Positions 1-7,956 of a stretch of DNA of 64,000 nt are shown here, piece after piece. The stretch comes from BP-133 sp040756995 (GTDB lineage Bacteria; Actinomycetota; Acidimicrobiia; IMCC26256; BP-133): positions 62,001 through 126,000 of the forward strand of contig JBFLYK010000005.1 of NCBI GenBank assembly GCA_040756995.1, given 5' to 3'. Both the position numbers and the translations under genes were made by a program. The notes beneath the pieces were generated by a model that worked only from the letters and a program-made list of their open reading frames with translations, did no database searches and had not been told where the DNA came from. Position 1 is the first letter of the stretch. Every line of letters starts with the position of its first letter.

Positions 1-363
1 GACCGGTTCCTCCTCGAGGGCGGCGCCGACATGCTGTTCCCCGACATCTTCAAGGTCAACATGAACCTGCTGCACCTGGCGCTGGCCCATCAGCTCCGGG
101 CCCCCGACATCCAGCTGCTCAAGAAGTTCGAGTTCCCCGACGGCGTGAATTTCGGCGCCGGTGTGATCGACGTGAAGGACCCCACGCCGGAGAAGGTCGA
201 AGTGGTGGTCGAGCGGATCGAGCGCGTCCTCGAGGTCATGGACCCCAACCGGGTCGTGCTCATGGCCGACTGCGGCTGGATGAACCGCCGACGCGACACC
301 GTGTGGGACAAGAACCAGGTCCTGCGGGAAGCGGCGGACATCGTCCGCGCCCGGTACCAGTAA
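1..363 (+). CDS. MetE/UROD-like methyltransferase-fold protein, C-terminal part (5' cut by window)
   Basis: The frame is open from the first base, so the start lies outside the window; about 120 C-terminal residues are visible. The ending resembles the zinc-dependent barrel shared by cobalamin-independent methionine synthase and epoxyalkane:coenzyme M transferase: a GVIDVKDPTPE strand, a helix, then the MADCGW motif whose Cys matches the last zinc ligand of that fold. The upstream His-x-Cys ligands cannot be seen. It touches the acyl-CoA dehydrogenase gene directly (TAA then GTG) and heads a four-gene run. Methionine synthesis is less likely than transfer to a thiol because of the XecC-like gene two positions downstream, but that is inference. 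The family is fairly secure, the substrate unknown. Confidence 0.7.
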   Translation, partial: DRFLLEGGADMLFPDIFKVNMNLLHLALAHQLRAPDIQLLKKFEFPDGVNFGAGVIDVKDPTPEKVEVVVERIERVLEVMDPNRVVLMADCGWMNRRRDTVWDKNQVLREAADIVRARYQ

Positions 364-1518
364 GTGGACTTCCGGGAGACGCCCGAACAGGCTCTGTTGC
401 GGGAGGCGGTCGACAAGATCGCCTCCCGCTACGGGCACCAGTGGTACCTCGCCCGGGCCCGGGCCGGCGAGAAGTCCGACGAGCTGTGGGACGAGCTCGG
501 CCGCAACGGCTACCTCGGCGTCAACCTTCCCGAGGCCTACGGCGGCGGCGGAATGGGCATCAGCGAGCTGGCTCTGGTCCTCGAGGAGATCACGGCCCAC
601 GGCTGCCCGCTGTTCCTCATGATCGTGTCCCCGGCGATCTGCGGAAACGTGTTGGCGCAGTTCGGATCGGACGAGCTCAAGAAGCAGTGGCTGCCCGGGC
701 TGGCCTCGGGCGAGGTGAAGATGGCCTTCGCCATCACTGAACCCGACGCGGGCTCGAACACCCACCGGCTGTCAACCACCGCCACCCGCGACGGCGAGCA
801 GTACGGCATCCGGGGCGCGAAGTACTACATCTCCGGCGTCGACGAGGCCCAAGCCATGCTGGTCGTCGCCCGCACCGGCACCGACCCCTCGACCGGTCAG
901 GCGCGGCTGTCCCTGTTCGTCGTTCCCACCGACGCTTCCGGGCTCAGCTGGGAGGTCATTCCGGTCGAGGTCACCGCTCCGGAGAAGCAGTTCACGGTGT
1001 TCTTCGACGACGTCGTCATTCCAGCGGCGAACCTGATCGGCGAGGAACACCGCGGCTTCCGATCGGTCTTTGCCGGGCTCAACCCGGAGCGGATCATGGT
1101 GGCGGCGCTCTGCAACGGGCTCAGCCGCTACGCCCTCGAGAAGGCGGCCGCCTATGCCAATGAGCGCCGCGTCTGGGACGTCCCGATCGGCGCCCATCAG
1201 GGCGTCGCCCATCCGCTGGCCAAGGCCAAGATCGAAGCCGAACTGGCCCGGCTCATGACCCAGAAGGCGGCCTGGCTGTACGACCAGGGGCTCGAGGCCG
1301 GCGAGGCGTCGAACATGGCGAAGTACGCCGCCGCCGAAGCGGCGCTGGCCTGCCTCGATCAGGCCATCCAGGTGCATGGAGGCAACGGGCTGGCCACCGA
1401 GTTCGGCTTGGCCGACCTGTGGTTCACGGCCCGTCTGATGCGGACGGCTCCCGTCAGCCGGGAGATGGTTCTGAACTTCGTGGCCCAGCAATCCCTGGGC
1501 CTGCCGAAATCCTACTGA
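364..1518 (+). CDS. Acyl-CoA dehydrogenase family protein
   Basis: A 384-residue FAD-dependent acyl-CoA dehydrogenase of normal length. The GTG start directly follows the preceding TAA. Two family signatures are visible: AFAITEPDAGSNTH near residue 122 and QVHGGNGLATEFG near residue 338. The loop that carries EGTSE with the catalytic glutamate in MCAD-type enzymes reads RTAPVSREM here, so the base is not at the classical place; other actinobacterial members share this loop, as I recall. Context (MetE-like, XecC-like and PaaK-like genes on the same strand) suggests alpha,beta-dehydrogenation of an unusual CoA thioester. The substrate cannot be read from sequence. Confidence 0.9.
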   Translation: MDFRETPEQALLREAVDKIASRYGHQWYLARARAGEKSDELWDELGRNGYLGVNLPEAYGGGGMGISELALVLEEITAHGCPLFLMIVSPAICGNVLAQFGSDELKKQWLPGLASGEVKMAFAITEPDAGSNTHRLSTTATRDGEQYGIRGAKYYISGVDEAQAMLVVARTGTDPSTGQARLSLFVVPTDASGLSWEVIPVEVTAPEKQFTVFFDDVVIPAANLIGEEHRGFRSVFAGLNPERIMVAALCNGLSRYALEKAAAYANERRVWDVPIGAHQGVAHPLAKAKIEAELARLMTQKAAWLYDQGLEAGEASNMAKYAAAEAALACLDQAIQVHGGNGLATEFGLADLWFTARLMRTAPVSREMVLNFVAQQSLGLPKSY

Positions 1519-1534
1519 GGCAGGGAGCTTCACG

Positions 1535-3118
1535 GTGAGCGACATCTTTGGGAAGCCGATGTACCCGTCCCTGGCGGAGTGGACCGGCATCATCGAGCAG
1601 AAGCTGGAGGACCCCGGCGACGAGCCGATCTGGAACGTGGCGCCGCCCGAGGTCGACGACCGGCCCTTCGACGCCATCTTCGTCGGTGGCGGGGGAGCGG
1701 GCCGCTTCGGCGCCGCCTTCATGCGGGCCCGGGGCGGGCGGCCGCTGATCATCGAGAAGTGGCCGTTCCTCGGTGGGTCCTGTCCCCATGAAGCCTGCGT
1801 CCCGCACCACATCCTCTCGGAGTGCGCCAAGGAGCTCGACCGGGCCAAGTGGTTCTCCGGCCAGCTGTGGTTCCCCGAGTTCGACCCGAAGAAGGTCTCG
1901 ATCCTCGACTGCATCGAACTGGTGAAGGAGGGTCGGGCCAGTGCCCACGCCCTCATGAACGTGCAGACCAAGGAGCAGCTCGACGTCGAGTACGTCCTCA
2001 ACGCCTGGGGCAACGTGATCGACAAGCACACGGTCGAGGTCGCCGGTCGGACCTTCAAGTGCAAGAACCTCGTGCTGGCCACCGGAGTGCGGACCCAGTA
2101 CCCCGAGATTCCCGGCATCAACCTGAAGGGCGTCTACGACTTCGCCTCGCTGCTGTCGGACCTCGACTACGAGCCGAGCCGGTGCGTGATCATCGGTGGG
2201 TCCAAGGTCGCCATGGAGTACGGGTCCTTCTTCCAGGCGGCCGGCGTGCAGACCACGATCCTGTCCCGGAGCCCGCTGATGCGGACCGCCAGCCTCCACC
2301 ACGTCGACGAGGACCTGCGCCGTTACGTCATCGAGATGATGGAGCTGCGCGGCATCGAGATCGTGGAGGGCGCCGAGCCGCAGGAGATCCTGGGCAACGG
2401 CCGGGCCACCGGCGTCGCCTACCGCAACGCCGACGGCAAGGACGTCACGGTCGAGACCGATTTCGTCTTCATCGCCACCGGCGAGCGGCCGACGGAGGCC
2501 TCGAACCGCTTCATCGACCTGCTCGGGCTCGAGACCGACGAGCGCGGGTTCGTCAAGGTCAACAAGCGGATGCAGACGAACGTGCCGGGCGTCTATGCCG
2601 TCGGCGACCTCATCGGCCCGCCCATGGAGCAGTTCAAGGCCCGCCACAGCGGCTGCTGCGCCGCCCGCAACATCATGGGCGAGGACTACGAGTGGGACTG
2701 CGAGGAGTACGCCGACTTCCTCCACACCACCTACGAGGTGGTGTGGTGCGGCCTCACCGAGGCCGAGGCCCGGGAGAAGTACGGCAACGTCATCAAGATC
2801 CAGCTCCCGCCGGACGGGCTGCCCCACGAGAACTGCGCGTTCCCGGCCGGTGAGGGCACGATGATGTTCGCCTGCCGGTACCCCGAACTGACCGGCTTCG
2901 CCAAGCTCGTCATCGCCGCCGAGAGCCGCAAGATCGTCGGCGCCCACTACTGCGGCTCGGGCGTGAAGAACGTGTTCCAGTACCTCGACCACCTCATCCG
3001 CCGGCCCGAGGGCATCACCATCGACGAGCTGGGCGCCCTGAACGAGCTGCAGGTCAACGACCTGTTCATCCAGCTCTGCCGGCTGCGGGCCGGACAGGCG
3101 GTTCTCACCGACCTCTGA
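1535..3118 (+). CDS. 2-ketopropyl-CoM oxidoreductase/carboxylase-like flavin disulfide reductase
   Basis: A 527-residue member of the pyridine nucleotide-disulfide oxidoreductase family. The FAD-binding FVGGGGAG motif is near residue 49 and the redox pair is GGSCPHEACVPHH, with Cys83 and Cys88. The CPHxACVPHH context, the NAD-binding VIIGGSKVAMEYG, VYAVGDLIG, FKARHSGC and the tail FIQLCRLRAG match, from memory, 2-ketopropyl-CoM oxidoreductase/carboxylase (XecC) rather than ordinary dihydrolipoamide or mercuric reductases. XecC uses Phe501 and His506 where reductases have His-Glu; here the aligned positions are Gln506 and Leu510 with one residue deleted between them. It is therefore probably a related thioether- or disulfide-cleaving enzyme, not a proven carboxylase. 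GTG start with GGGAG seven bases upstream. Confidence 0.85.
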   Translation: MSDIFGKPMYPSLAEWTGIIEQKLEDPGDEPIWNVAPPEVDDRPFDAIFVGGGGAGRFGAAFMRARGGRPLIIEKWPFLGGSCPHEACVPHHILSECAKELDRAKWFSGQLWFPEFDPKKVSILDCIELVKEGRASAHALMNVQTKEQLDVEYVLNAWGNVIDKHTVEVAGRTFKCKNLVLATGVRTQYPEIPGINLKGVYDFASLLSDLDYEPSRCVIIGGSKVAMEYGSFFQAAGVQTTILSRSPLMRTASLHHVDEDLRRYVIEMMELRGIEIVEGAEPQEILGNGRATGVAYRNADGKDVTVETDFVFIATGERPTEASNRFIDLLGLETDERGFVKVNKRMQTNVPGVYAVGDLIGPPMEQFKARHSGCCAARNIMGEDYEWDCEEYADFLHTTYEVVWCGLTEAEAREKYGNVIKIQLPPDGLPHENCAFPAGEGTMMFACRYPELTGFAKLVIAAESRKIVGAHYCGSGVKNVFQYLDHLIRRPEGITIDELGALNELQVNDLFIQLCRLRAGQAVLTDL

Positions 3119-3128
3119 GGAGGCCACG

Positions 3129-4460
3129 ATGCCCGACGGCTTGTACCAGCGCAATCTGGAGACAACACCCTGGCCGGAGGTGCAGCGGGCGGCGTTCGAG
3201 AAGGCGAAGATCCAGCTCGAGCGGGTCTACTCGCTTTCGCCGTTCTACAAGCGCAAGTACGACGAAGCGGGCGTCGACCCGACGCTGATCGCCGAGCCGG
3301 CCGATTTCGCCAAGCTGCCGTTCTTCACCAAGGACGACGAGCGCCGCACCCAGGAGGAGGACCCGCCCTACGGCGGGCACCTCTGCGTCGACCCGGGGGA
3401 GATCGTGCGCGTCCACGCCTCCTCCGGCACCACCGGCCGGCCGACGTTCTTCGCCCTGACCTCGGCCGACGTCGACACGTGGCGGACGATCATGGCCCGC
3501 ACGTTCTACACGACCGGGATCCGCAAGGACGACGTCGCCGCCTGCCTGGCCAATCTGTCGATGTTCGTGGGGGGCATCCCCGTCATCGAGGCGTACTCGT
3601 CGATCGGGGCGGCCGCCATTCCCATCGGGGCGACCGCCGGCACCGAACGGACCATCGAGCTGATGCAGCAGCTCGGCGTCACCGTCATGGCCATCACGCC
3701 CAGCTTCGCCGTCTACCTCGGCGAGCTCGTCGAGCAGCAGCTCGGCATCCCCGCCTCGCAGCTCGGTCTGCGGCTGATGCTGGTCGGCGGCGAACCGGGT
3801 GGCCAGATCCCCGCCGTCCGGCAGCAGATCCAGTCGGTGTGGGGCTGCCCGGTCCGTGATGCCATGGGGATGGGCGAGTTCGCCGGCGCGATGTGGGGTG
3901 AGTCGTCCGACGAAGCGGGAATGCACTTCTGCGCCCAGGACGAGGTCTACCTGGAGCTCATCGACCCCGACACCGGCGCCCTCATCCCGTTCGAGGACGG
4001 GGCGGAGGGCGAGCTCATCTACACCGCGGTGCAGCGGGAAGCGCACCCCCTCATCCGGTTCCGGAGCCACGACCACGTCCGGGTGCAGATGTCGCCCACA
4101 CCCTCGGGGCGGACCGCGCCCCGGATCACCACGCTCGGCCGCACCGACGACATGCTGCTCGTCCGGGGCATCAACGTCTTTCCCTCGGCGGTGCGGGACG
4201 TCGTCGCCGGGTTCGTCCCGGAGACGACCGGCCACATCCAGATCGTGCTGTCGAAGCCGGGCCCGCTGGTGCAACCACCGCTGCGGGTCGACGTCGAGAT
4301 CGCCAACACCCTTCCCCCCGACAGCCGCGACGACGTGTGCCGGCGGGTGGCGGCGGCGTTGCGGCAGCGGCTCAGCTTCACCGCCGATGTCCGTCCCCTT
4401 GACGAAGGAACCTTGCCCCGCACGGCACTGAAGACCCAGTACGTGCGGGTTGAGGGCTGA
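3129..4460 (+). CDS. Phenylacetate-CoA ligase (PaaK)-like AMP-dependent ligase
   Basis: A 443-residue adenylate-forming ligase of PaaK length. It has the phosphate-loop motif SSGTTGRPT at residues 98-106, the second motif region around DAMGMGEFAGA, LIRFRSHD, and a C-terminal GRTDDMLLVRGINVFP segment typical of PaaK-type enzymes. It would activate a carboxylic acid to an acyl-CoA through an acyl-AMP. ATG start with a strong GAGGAGG site eight bases upstream, ten bases after the XecC-like gene, so the two are probably co-transcribed. The natural acid is unknown; PaaK-like proteins outside phenylacetate clusters have diverse substrates. Confidence 0.88.
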   Translation: MPDGLYQRNLETTPWPEVQRAAFEKAKIQLERVYSLSPFYKRKYDEAGVDPTLIAEPADFAKLPFFTKDDERRTQEEDPPYGGHLCVDPGEIVRVHASSGTTGRPTFFALTSADVDTWRTIMARTFYTTGIRKDDVAACLANLSMFVGGIPVIEAYSSIGAAAIPIGATAGTERTIELMQQLGVTVMAITPSFAVYLGELVEQQLGIPASQLGLRLMLVGGEPGGQIPAVRQQIQSVWGCPVRDAMGMGEFAGAMWGESSDEAGMHFCAQDEVYLELIDPDTGALIPFEDGAEGELIYTAVQREAHPLIRFRSHDHVRVQMSPTPSGRTAPRITTLGRTDDMLLVRGINVFPSAVRDVVAGFVPETTGHIQIVLSKPGPLVQPPLRVDVEIANTLPPDSRDDVCRRVAAALRQRLSFTADVRPLDEGTLPRTALKTQYVRVEG

Positions 4461-4488
4461 ACGACCATTTGCTCCTCGACCTAATCCC

Positions 4489-4502
4489 GGTTAAGCTTAA
4501 CG
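4489..4502. promoter_or_regulatory. Palindromic operator candidate GGTTAAGCTTAACG (copy 1)
   Basis: The core GTTAAGCTTAAC is a perfect 12-base palindrome lying 39-50 bases before the amidohydrolase ATG. A further half-like element, GGTTAAAGCT, follows within 5 bases. The same 14 bases recur in front of the divergent-facing ABC transporter operon (14752-14765). AT-rich palindromes like this stand out in 70 percent GC DNA and fit a TetR-family operator; the TetR gene closing this operon is the obvious candidate binder. Confidence 0.65.
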
Positions 4503-4539
4503 AAGGTTAAAGCTAGTCGGCGGGCAGAAAGGGAAGGCC

Positions 4540-6309
4540 ATGGCGCGCTTCGACACGATCATCAGAGGCGGGATGATCATCGACGGCACGCGGGCACCGC
4601 GGCGGAAGGCCGATCTCGGTATCAGCCGGGGGCGCGTGGCCAAGATCGGGCGGCTGGACCCTCGCGACGCCGACACGGTCCTCGACGCCGGCGACTGCAT
4701 CGTCGCTCCGGGGTTCGTCGATCTGCACACCCACTACGACGCCCAGATCTTCTGGGACCCGTACTGCACGCTGTCGGGGTGGCACGGCGTCACGTCGGTC
4801 GTCATCGGCAACTGCGGGTTCGGCTTCGCTCCCGTCCGGCCCGAGATGCGGGAACGGATGATGCTGTCGATGACCAGGGTCGAGGCCATCCCGCTCGATG
4901 CCATGCGGGCCGGCCTGCCGTGGGACTGGGTGACATACCCCGAGTTCCTCCAGTCGATCGAACGCCTCCCCAAGGGCGTCAACGTGCTGCCCTACGTGCC
5001 CCTCGGCCCGCTGCTGGTCTGGGTTCTCGGCCTCGATGGAGCCAAGTCCGGCCGCCAGGCCAGCAAAGAGGAGCTGGCGACCTTGAAGGCGATGCTGCAT
5101 GAGGCGATGGACGCCGGCGGCTGTGGCTGGTCCGCCCAGCGGCTCCCACCCTACGGCGGCATGGCCAACCAGCGCGACTACGACGGCTCCCCGATGCCGA
5201 CCGACTGCATGCCCGACGAAACCGCCATCGCCTTCGCCGAGGTGCTGGGCGAGCGCAACGAGGGCTTCATGCAGATGACCTACGTGAGCGGCGACATCAA
5301 GCACGACCTCCGGCACTACGAGGAGCTGGCCGAGATCTCCGGCCGGCCGATGATCTACAACGTGGTCGTCGGTCACGACAACTATCCCGACCGGCACCGC
5401 AAGCAGCTGAGCTGGCTGGAGTCCTGCCGGGAGCGCGGTATCCCGGTCTACGGCCAAGCCGTCACGACCGCCGCCGGGTTCACCTTCACCATGGAGGGGT
5501 GGAACCTGTTCGACGACTCCGAGGCCTGGATGGAGGCCACCACCGGCTCCCATGAGGAGCGCCTCTACAAGCTCGGCGACCCCGCTCGGCGACCGAAGCT
5601 GCGGGACGACAGCGTGGCGATCGAGGCCGGCGCGGTGATCCAGTCGTTCGCCAACATCGCCCTCGTCAAGGTGGGGTGCCCCGAGTACAAGGAGTTCCTC
5701 AACTTCCGGCTGTGTGACATCGGAGAGCGACTGGGTAAGCACCCGGTCGACGTGATGCTCGACATCTCCGTGGCCGACAACCTCCAGGCCATGTTCTACG
5801 CCGAGTCGTCGGCCAGTTCCCTCGACATCCTGTCGGAGATCATCACCTACCCCTACACGATCCCGGGCGTCTCCGACGGCGGGGCCCACACCAAGTACTT
5901 CACCGCCGGGCGCTACCCGACGGAGACCATCGTCATGTTCGCCCGCGACAATCACGTGCTGTCCCTCGAGGATGCGCACTGGAAGCTCTCCGCGCTGCCC
6001 GCCCACTGCGCCGGGTTCAAGGACCGCGGGACGCTGAAGGAAGGAGCGCCGGCCGACGTGATCGTCTACAACCTCGAGGAACTCGAGGTGCTGCCCGACG
6101 AGATCGTCCACGACTTCCCCGGCGGGGAGTGGCGACGGGTTCAGCGGTCGAAGGGCTACAAGGCGATCCTGGTCAACGGCGAGCCGACCTTCATCGAAGG
6201 CAAGGAGACCGGCGCCCTTCCGGGCCTGCTCCTCCGCCACGGTGGAGCGGACGTGAAGGCGGAGCAGCCGGTCGAGGCCGAGCCGGTTCCGGCTGGTGCG
6301 GTGACTTAG
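4540..6309 (+). CDS. N-acyl-D-amino-acid deacylase-like amidohydrolase
   Basis: A 589-residue amidohydrolase-superfamily metalloenzyme. It has the N-terminal small beta domain, the metal-binding HTH motif (His63, His65) in APGFVDLHTHYDAQ, the IGNCGFGFAP segment typical of D-aminoacylases, and the late metal Asp in SDGGAHTKYF. The C-terminal DVIVYN...LP strand completes the composite beta domain. It would hydrolyse an N-acyl or cyclic amide bond in the cytoplasm. ATG start with GGGAAGG upstream, first gene behind the palindromic operator. Its stop overlaps the next start by one base (TAGTG). Neighbouring hydratases and a branched-chain-type importer suggest it opens a catabolic pathway; the substrate is not known. 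Confidence 0.85.
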   Translation: MARFDTIIRGGMIIDGTRAPRRKADLGISRGRVAKIGRLDPRDADTVLDAGDCIVAPGFVDLHTHYDAQIFWDPYCTLSGWHGVTSVVIGNCGFGFAPVRPEMRERMMLSMTRVEAIPLDAMRAGLPWDWVTYPEFLQSIERLPKGVNVLPYVPLGPLLVWVLGLDGAKSGRQASKEELATLKAMLHEAMDAGGCGWSAQRLPPYGGMANQRDYDGSPMPTDCMPDETAIAFAEVLGERNEGFMQMTYVSGDIKHDLRHYEELAEISGRPMIYNVVVGHDNYPDRHRKQLSWLESCRERGIPVYGQAVTTAAGFTFTMEGWNLFDDSEAWMEATTGSHEERLYKLGDPARRPKLRDDSVAIEAGAVIQSFANIALVKVGCPEYKEFLNFRLCDIGERLGKHPVDVMLDISVADNLQAMFYAESSASSLDILSEIITYPYTIPGVSDGGAHTKYFTAGRYPTETIVMFARDNHVLSLEDAHWKLSALPAHCAGFKDRGTLKEGAPADVIVYNLEELEVLPDEIVHDFPGGEWRRVQRSKGYKAILVNGEPTFIEGKETGALPGLLLRHGGADVKAEQPVEAEPVPAGAVT

Positions 6310-6860
6310 TGCCGCCAGCGGCCAACCAGCTCGTCAGCCTGCGGAACGGTACGTGGGAGGACGCCCAGAGCTGGGTCGGTCGCGAGCTGGCGCAGTACCA
6401 GGGAGCCGACGAGGTGACGGTCGGTGACATTCGCCGGCGGTTGGAGGTCCTGGCCTGGGACTGCCCGCTCCATTACGACGAGGCGGTGGCCCGCCGGCAC
6501 GGGTACCGGACGATCGTGGCCCCGGCGACGATGCTCATGACGTGGGCGATGCCGCCCTACTGGTCACCCGGCGACCCCCGTCCCCAGCTCGATGACGCCG
6601 CGCTGCTGCCCGGTTACCCTTTCACCAAGATTCCGGCCCCGGGCGAGTTCATGTTCGCCACGTCGTCGGAGACGGAATATCTCGAGCCCGTCTACCCGGG
6701 GGATCGCATCACGGCCACGTCGGTGCTGCGTGACATCACCCGCAAGCGCCTCTCCGTCGGCGACGGCGCCTTCTTCCTCATCGAGACCACCTACACCAAG
6801 CAGACCGGCGAGGTCGCCGGCATCGAGCGGTTGACGGTCTTCCGCTACTCGGCATCATGA
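6309..6860 (+). CDS. FAS1/MaoC-like dehydratase subunit (N-terminal type)
   Basis: A 183-residue hot-dog-fold protein starting at GTG, which shares one base with the previous TAG stop. The segment DCPLHYDEAVARRHGYR followed by IVAPATMLMTW matches the FAS1-like/UPF0336 dehydratase domain that normally pairs with a MaoC domain protein. Such pairs form heteromeric enoyl-CoA hydratases, as in mycobacterial HadAB or steroid catabolism. The next gene supplies the partner with an ATGA overlap. It probably hydrates an enoyl-CoA made after the amidohydrolase step; substrate inferred only from context. Confidence 0.82.
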   Translation: MPPAANQLVSLRNGTWEDAQSWVGRELAQYQGADEVTVGDIRRRLEVLAWDCPLHYDEAVARRHGYRTIVAPATMLMTWAMPPYWSPGDPRPQLDDAALLPGYPFTKIPAPGEFMFATSSETEYLEPVYPGDRITATSVLRDITRKRLSVGDGAFFLIETTYTKQTGEVAGIERLTVFRYSAS

Positions 6861-7291
6861 GCGGGGTGGCGTTCGACGAGGTAAAAGAAGGTGTGGAGCT
6901 GCCGGAATTTTCGGTTCCGCTAACGGTTCAGCGGCTGGTCATGGAGGCGGCGGCCAATCGGGACTTCACGCCGATCCACCACGACCGGGAACTCACCCGG
7001 GCCACCGGCGCTCCCGACCCGTACGCCAATACGATGCTCATCCAGGCGGTGTTCGAAGCCACGTTGCGGGAATGGATGGGGCTGACGGGAAAGTTGCGCA
7101 CGTTGAAATTCACCATGCGAGGCTTCGCCGCCGCGGGAGCCATACTGAGCGGTCATGGCCGGGTCACGGCGATGCGAGCCGAGCAGGGTGGCGGATTTGT
7201 CGACCTCGACATCTGGACCAACTCCGGTGGGACACCGACGGCCACTGGAACCGCCACTGTTTGGCTTCCGAGCCGAGGAGCTCAACCGTGA
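6857..7291 (+). CDS. MaoC-like (R)-hydratase subunit
   Basis: A 144-residue hot-dog-fold hydratase. The hydratase-2 motif reads NRDFTPIHHD, with catalytic Asp36 and His41 at the expected six-residue spacing. It overlaps the previous gene by ATGA, so the two polypeptides are translated together and probably assemble as a heteromer in which this subunit contributes the catalytic dyad. Length is normal for a single hot-dog domain. It ends in a GTGA overlap with the TetR gene, completing a four-gene operon. Confidence 0.88.
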   Translation: MSGVAFDEVKEGVELPEFSVPLTVQRLVMEAAANRDFTPIHHDRELTRATGAPDPYANTMLIQAVFEATLREWMGLTGKLRTLKFTMRGFAAAGAILSGHGRVTAMRAEQGGGFVDLDIWTNSGGTPTATGTATVWLPSRGAQP

Positions 7292-7941
7292 CGCAGGCCG
7301 AGAGCAAGACCAGGGAGAAGGCAGCAGTGGGGAAGCGGAAGCCGGGAGCCCGTAGGGCGGAAATCCTCGACGTCGCCGGTGCCCTGTTCCACAAGTCAGG
7401 GTTCCACAACGTCGGCATGGACGACATCGGCGAAGCGGCGGGGGTCACCGGGCCGGCGCTCTACTTCCACTTCTCCAGCAAGACGGGGCTGCTGGCCGCC
7501 ATCATGGAGCGGCTCGCCGATCAGCTCCTCGACCAACGGGTCACGGCCGAGGCCAAGGATCCGGCCGACGCTCTCCGCCGGCTGGTGGCGCACCATGTGG
7601 ATTTCGCCCTCAACGAGCGGGCGCTCATCGCGGTGTGGATCCGCGACGAGCGGAGCCTGCCCGTCGACGATCAGCGCCAGCTCCGCGACCGGCAGCGGGC
7701 TTACGTCACCCGCTGGGTGGAGGCGCTCCGGGCCTACAACCCCGATCTCGACCAGGCCGAGGCGCTGTCGATCGTGCACGGCGTCTTCAACTTCATCGCC
7801 TCGATCGCCTTCTACGAGCCGAAGCTCGACCAGGAGCGGCTCCGTGACCTCCTGGAGCGCAAGGCGACGGCCTGTCTCCTCGACCGGACGCCGACGACGC
7901 GCCGCCGGCCGACGAGAGCGGTCAAGAAGACTCAGCCCTAG
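7288..7941 (+). CDS. TetR family transcriptional regulator
   Basis: A 217-residue TetR-type repressor. A basic N-terminal tail precedes the helix-turn-helix (GMDDIGEAAGVTGPALYFHF, about residues 45-64), and the helical C-terminal domain forms the ligand pocket. The GTG start overlaps the stop of the MaoC gene (GTGA), so it is the last gene of the amidohydrolase operon and probably autoregulated. The identical palindromes before this operon and before the facing ABC transporter operon are its likely targets. The C-terminal tail is Arg/Lys rich. The inducer is probably a CoA thioester or the imported substrate (inference). Confidence 0.9.
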   Translation: MTQAESKTREKAAVGKRKPGARRAEILDVAGALFHKSGFHNVGMDDIGEAAGVTGPALYFHFSSKTGLLAAIMERLADQLLDQRVTAEAKDPADALRRLVAHHVDFALNERALIAVWIRDERSLPVDDQRQLRDRQRAYVTRWVEALRAYNPDLDQAEALSIVHGVFNFIASIAFYEPKLDQERLRDLLERKATACLLDRTPTTRRRPTRAVKKTQP

Positions 7942-7956
7942 GCCCGAGGCCCTAGG
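7937..7956. terminator. Bidirectional hairpin between convergent operons
   Basis: CCTAGGCC pairs with GGCCCTAGG across a CGA loop, giving an eight-base-pair stem with one bulged C. It overlaps the stop codons of both convergent genes (TetR on plus, secreted protein on minus). CCCTAGGCC also occurs as a direct repeat with period 14. There is no T-tract on either side, as is common for actinobacterial terminators. Confidence 0.5.
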
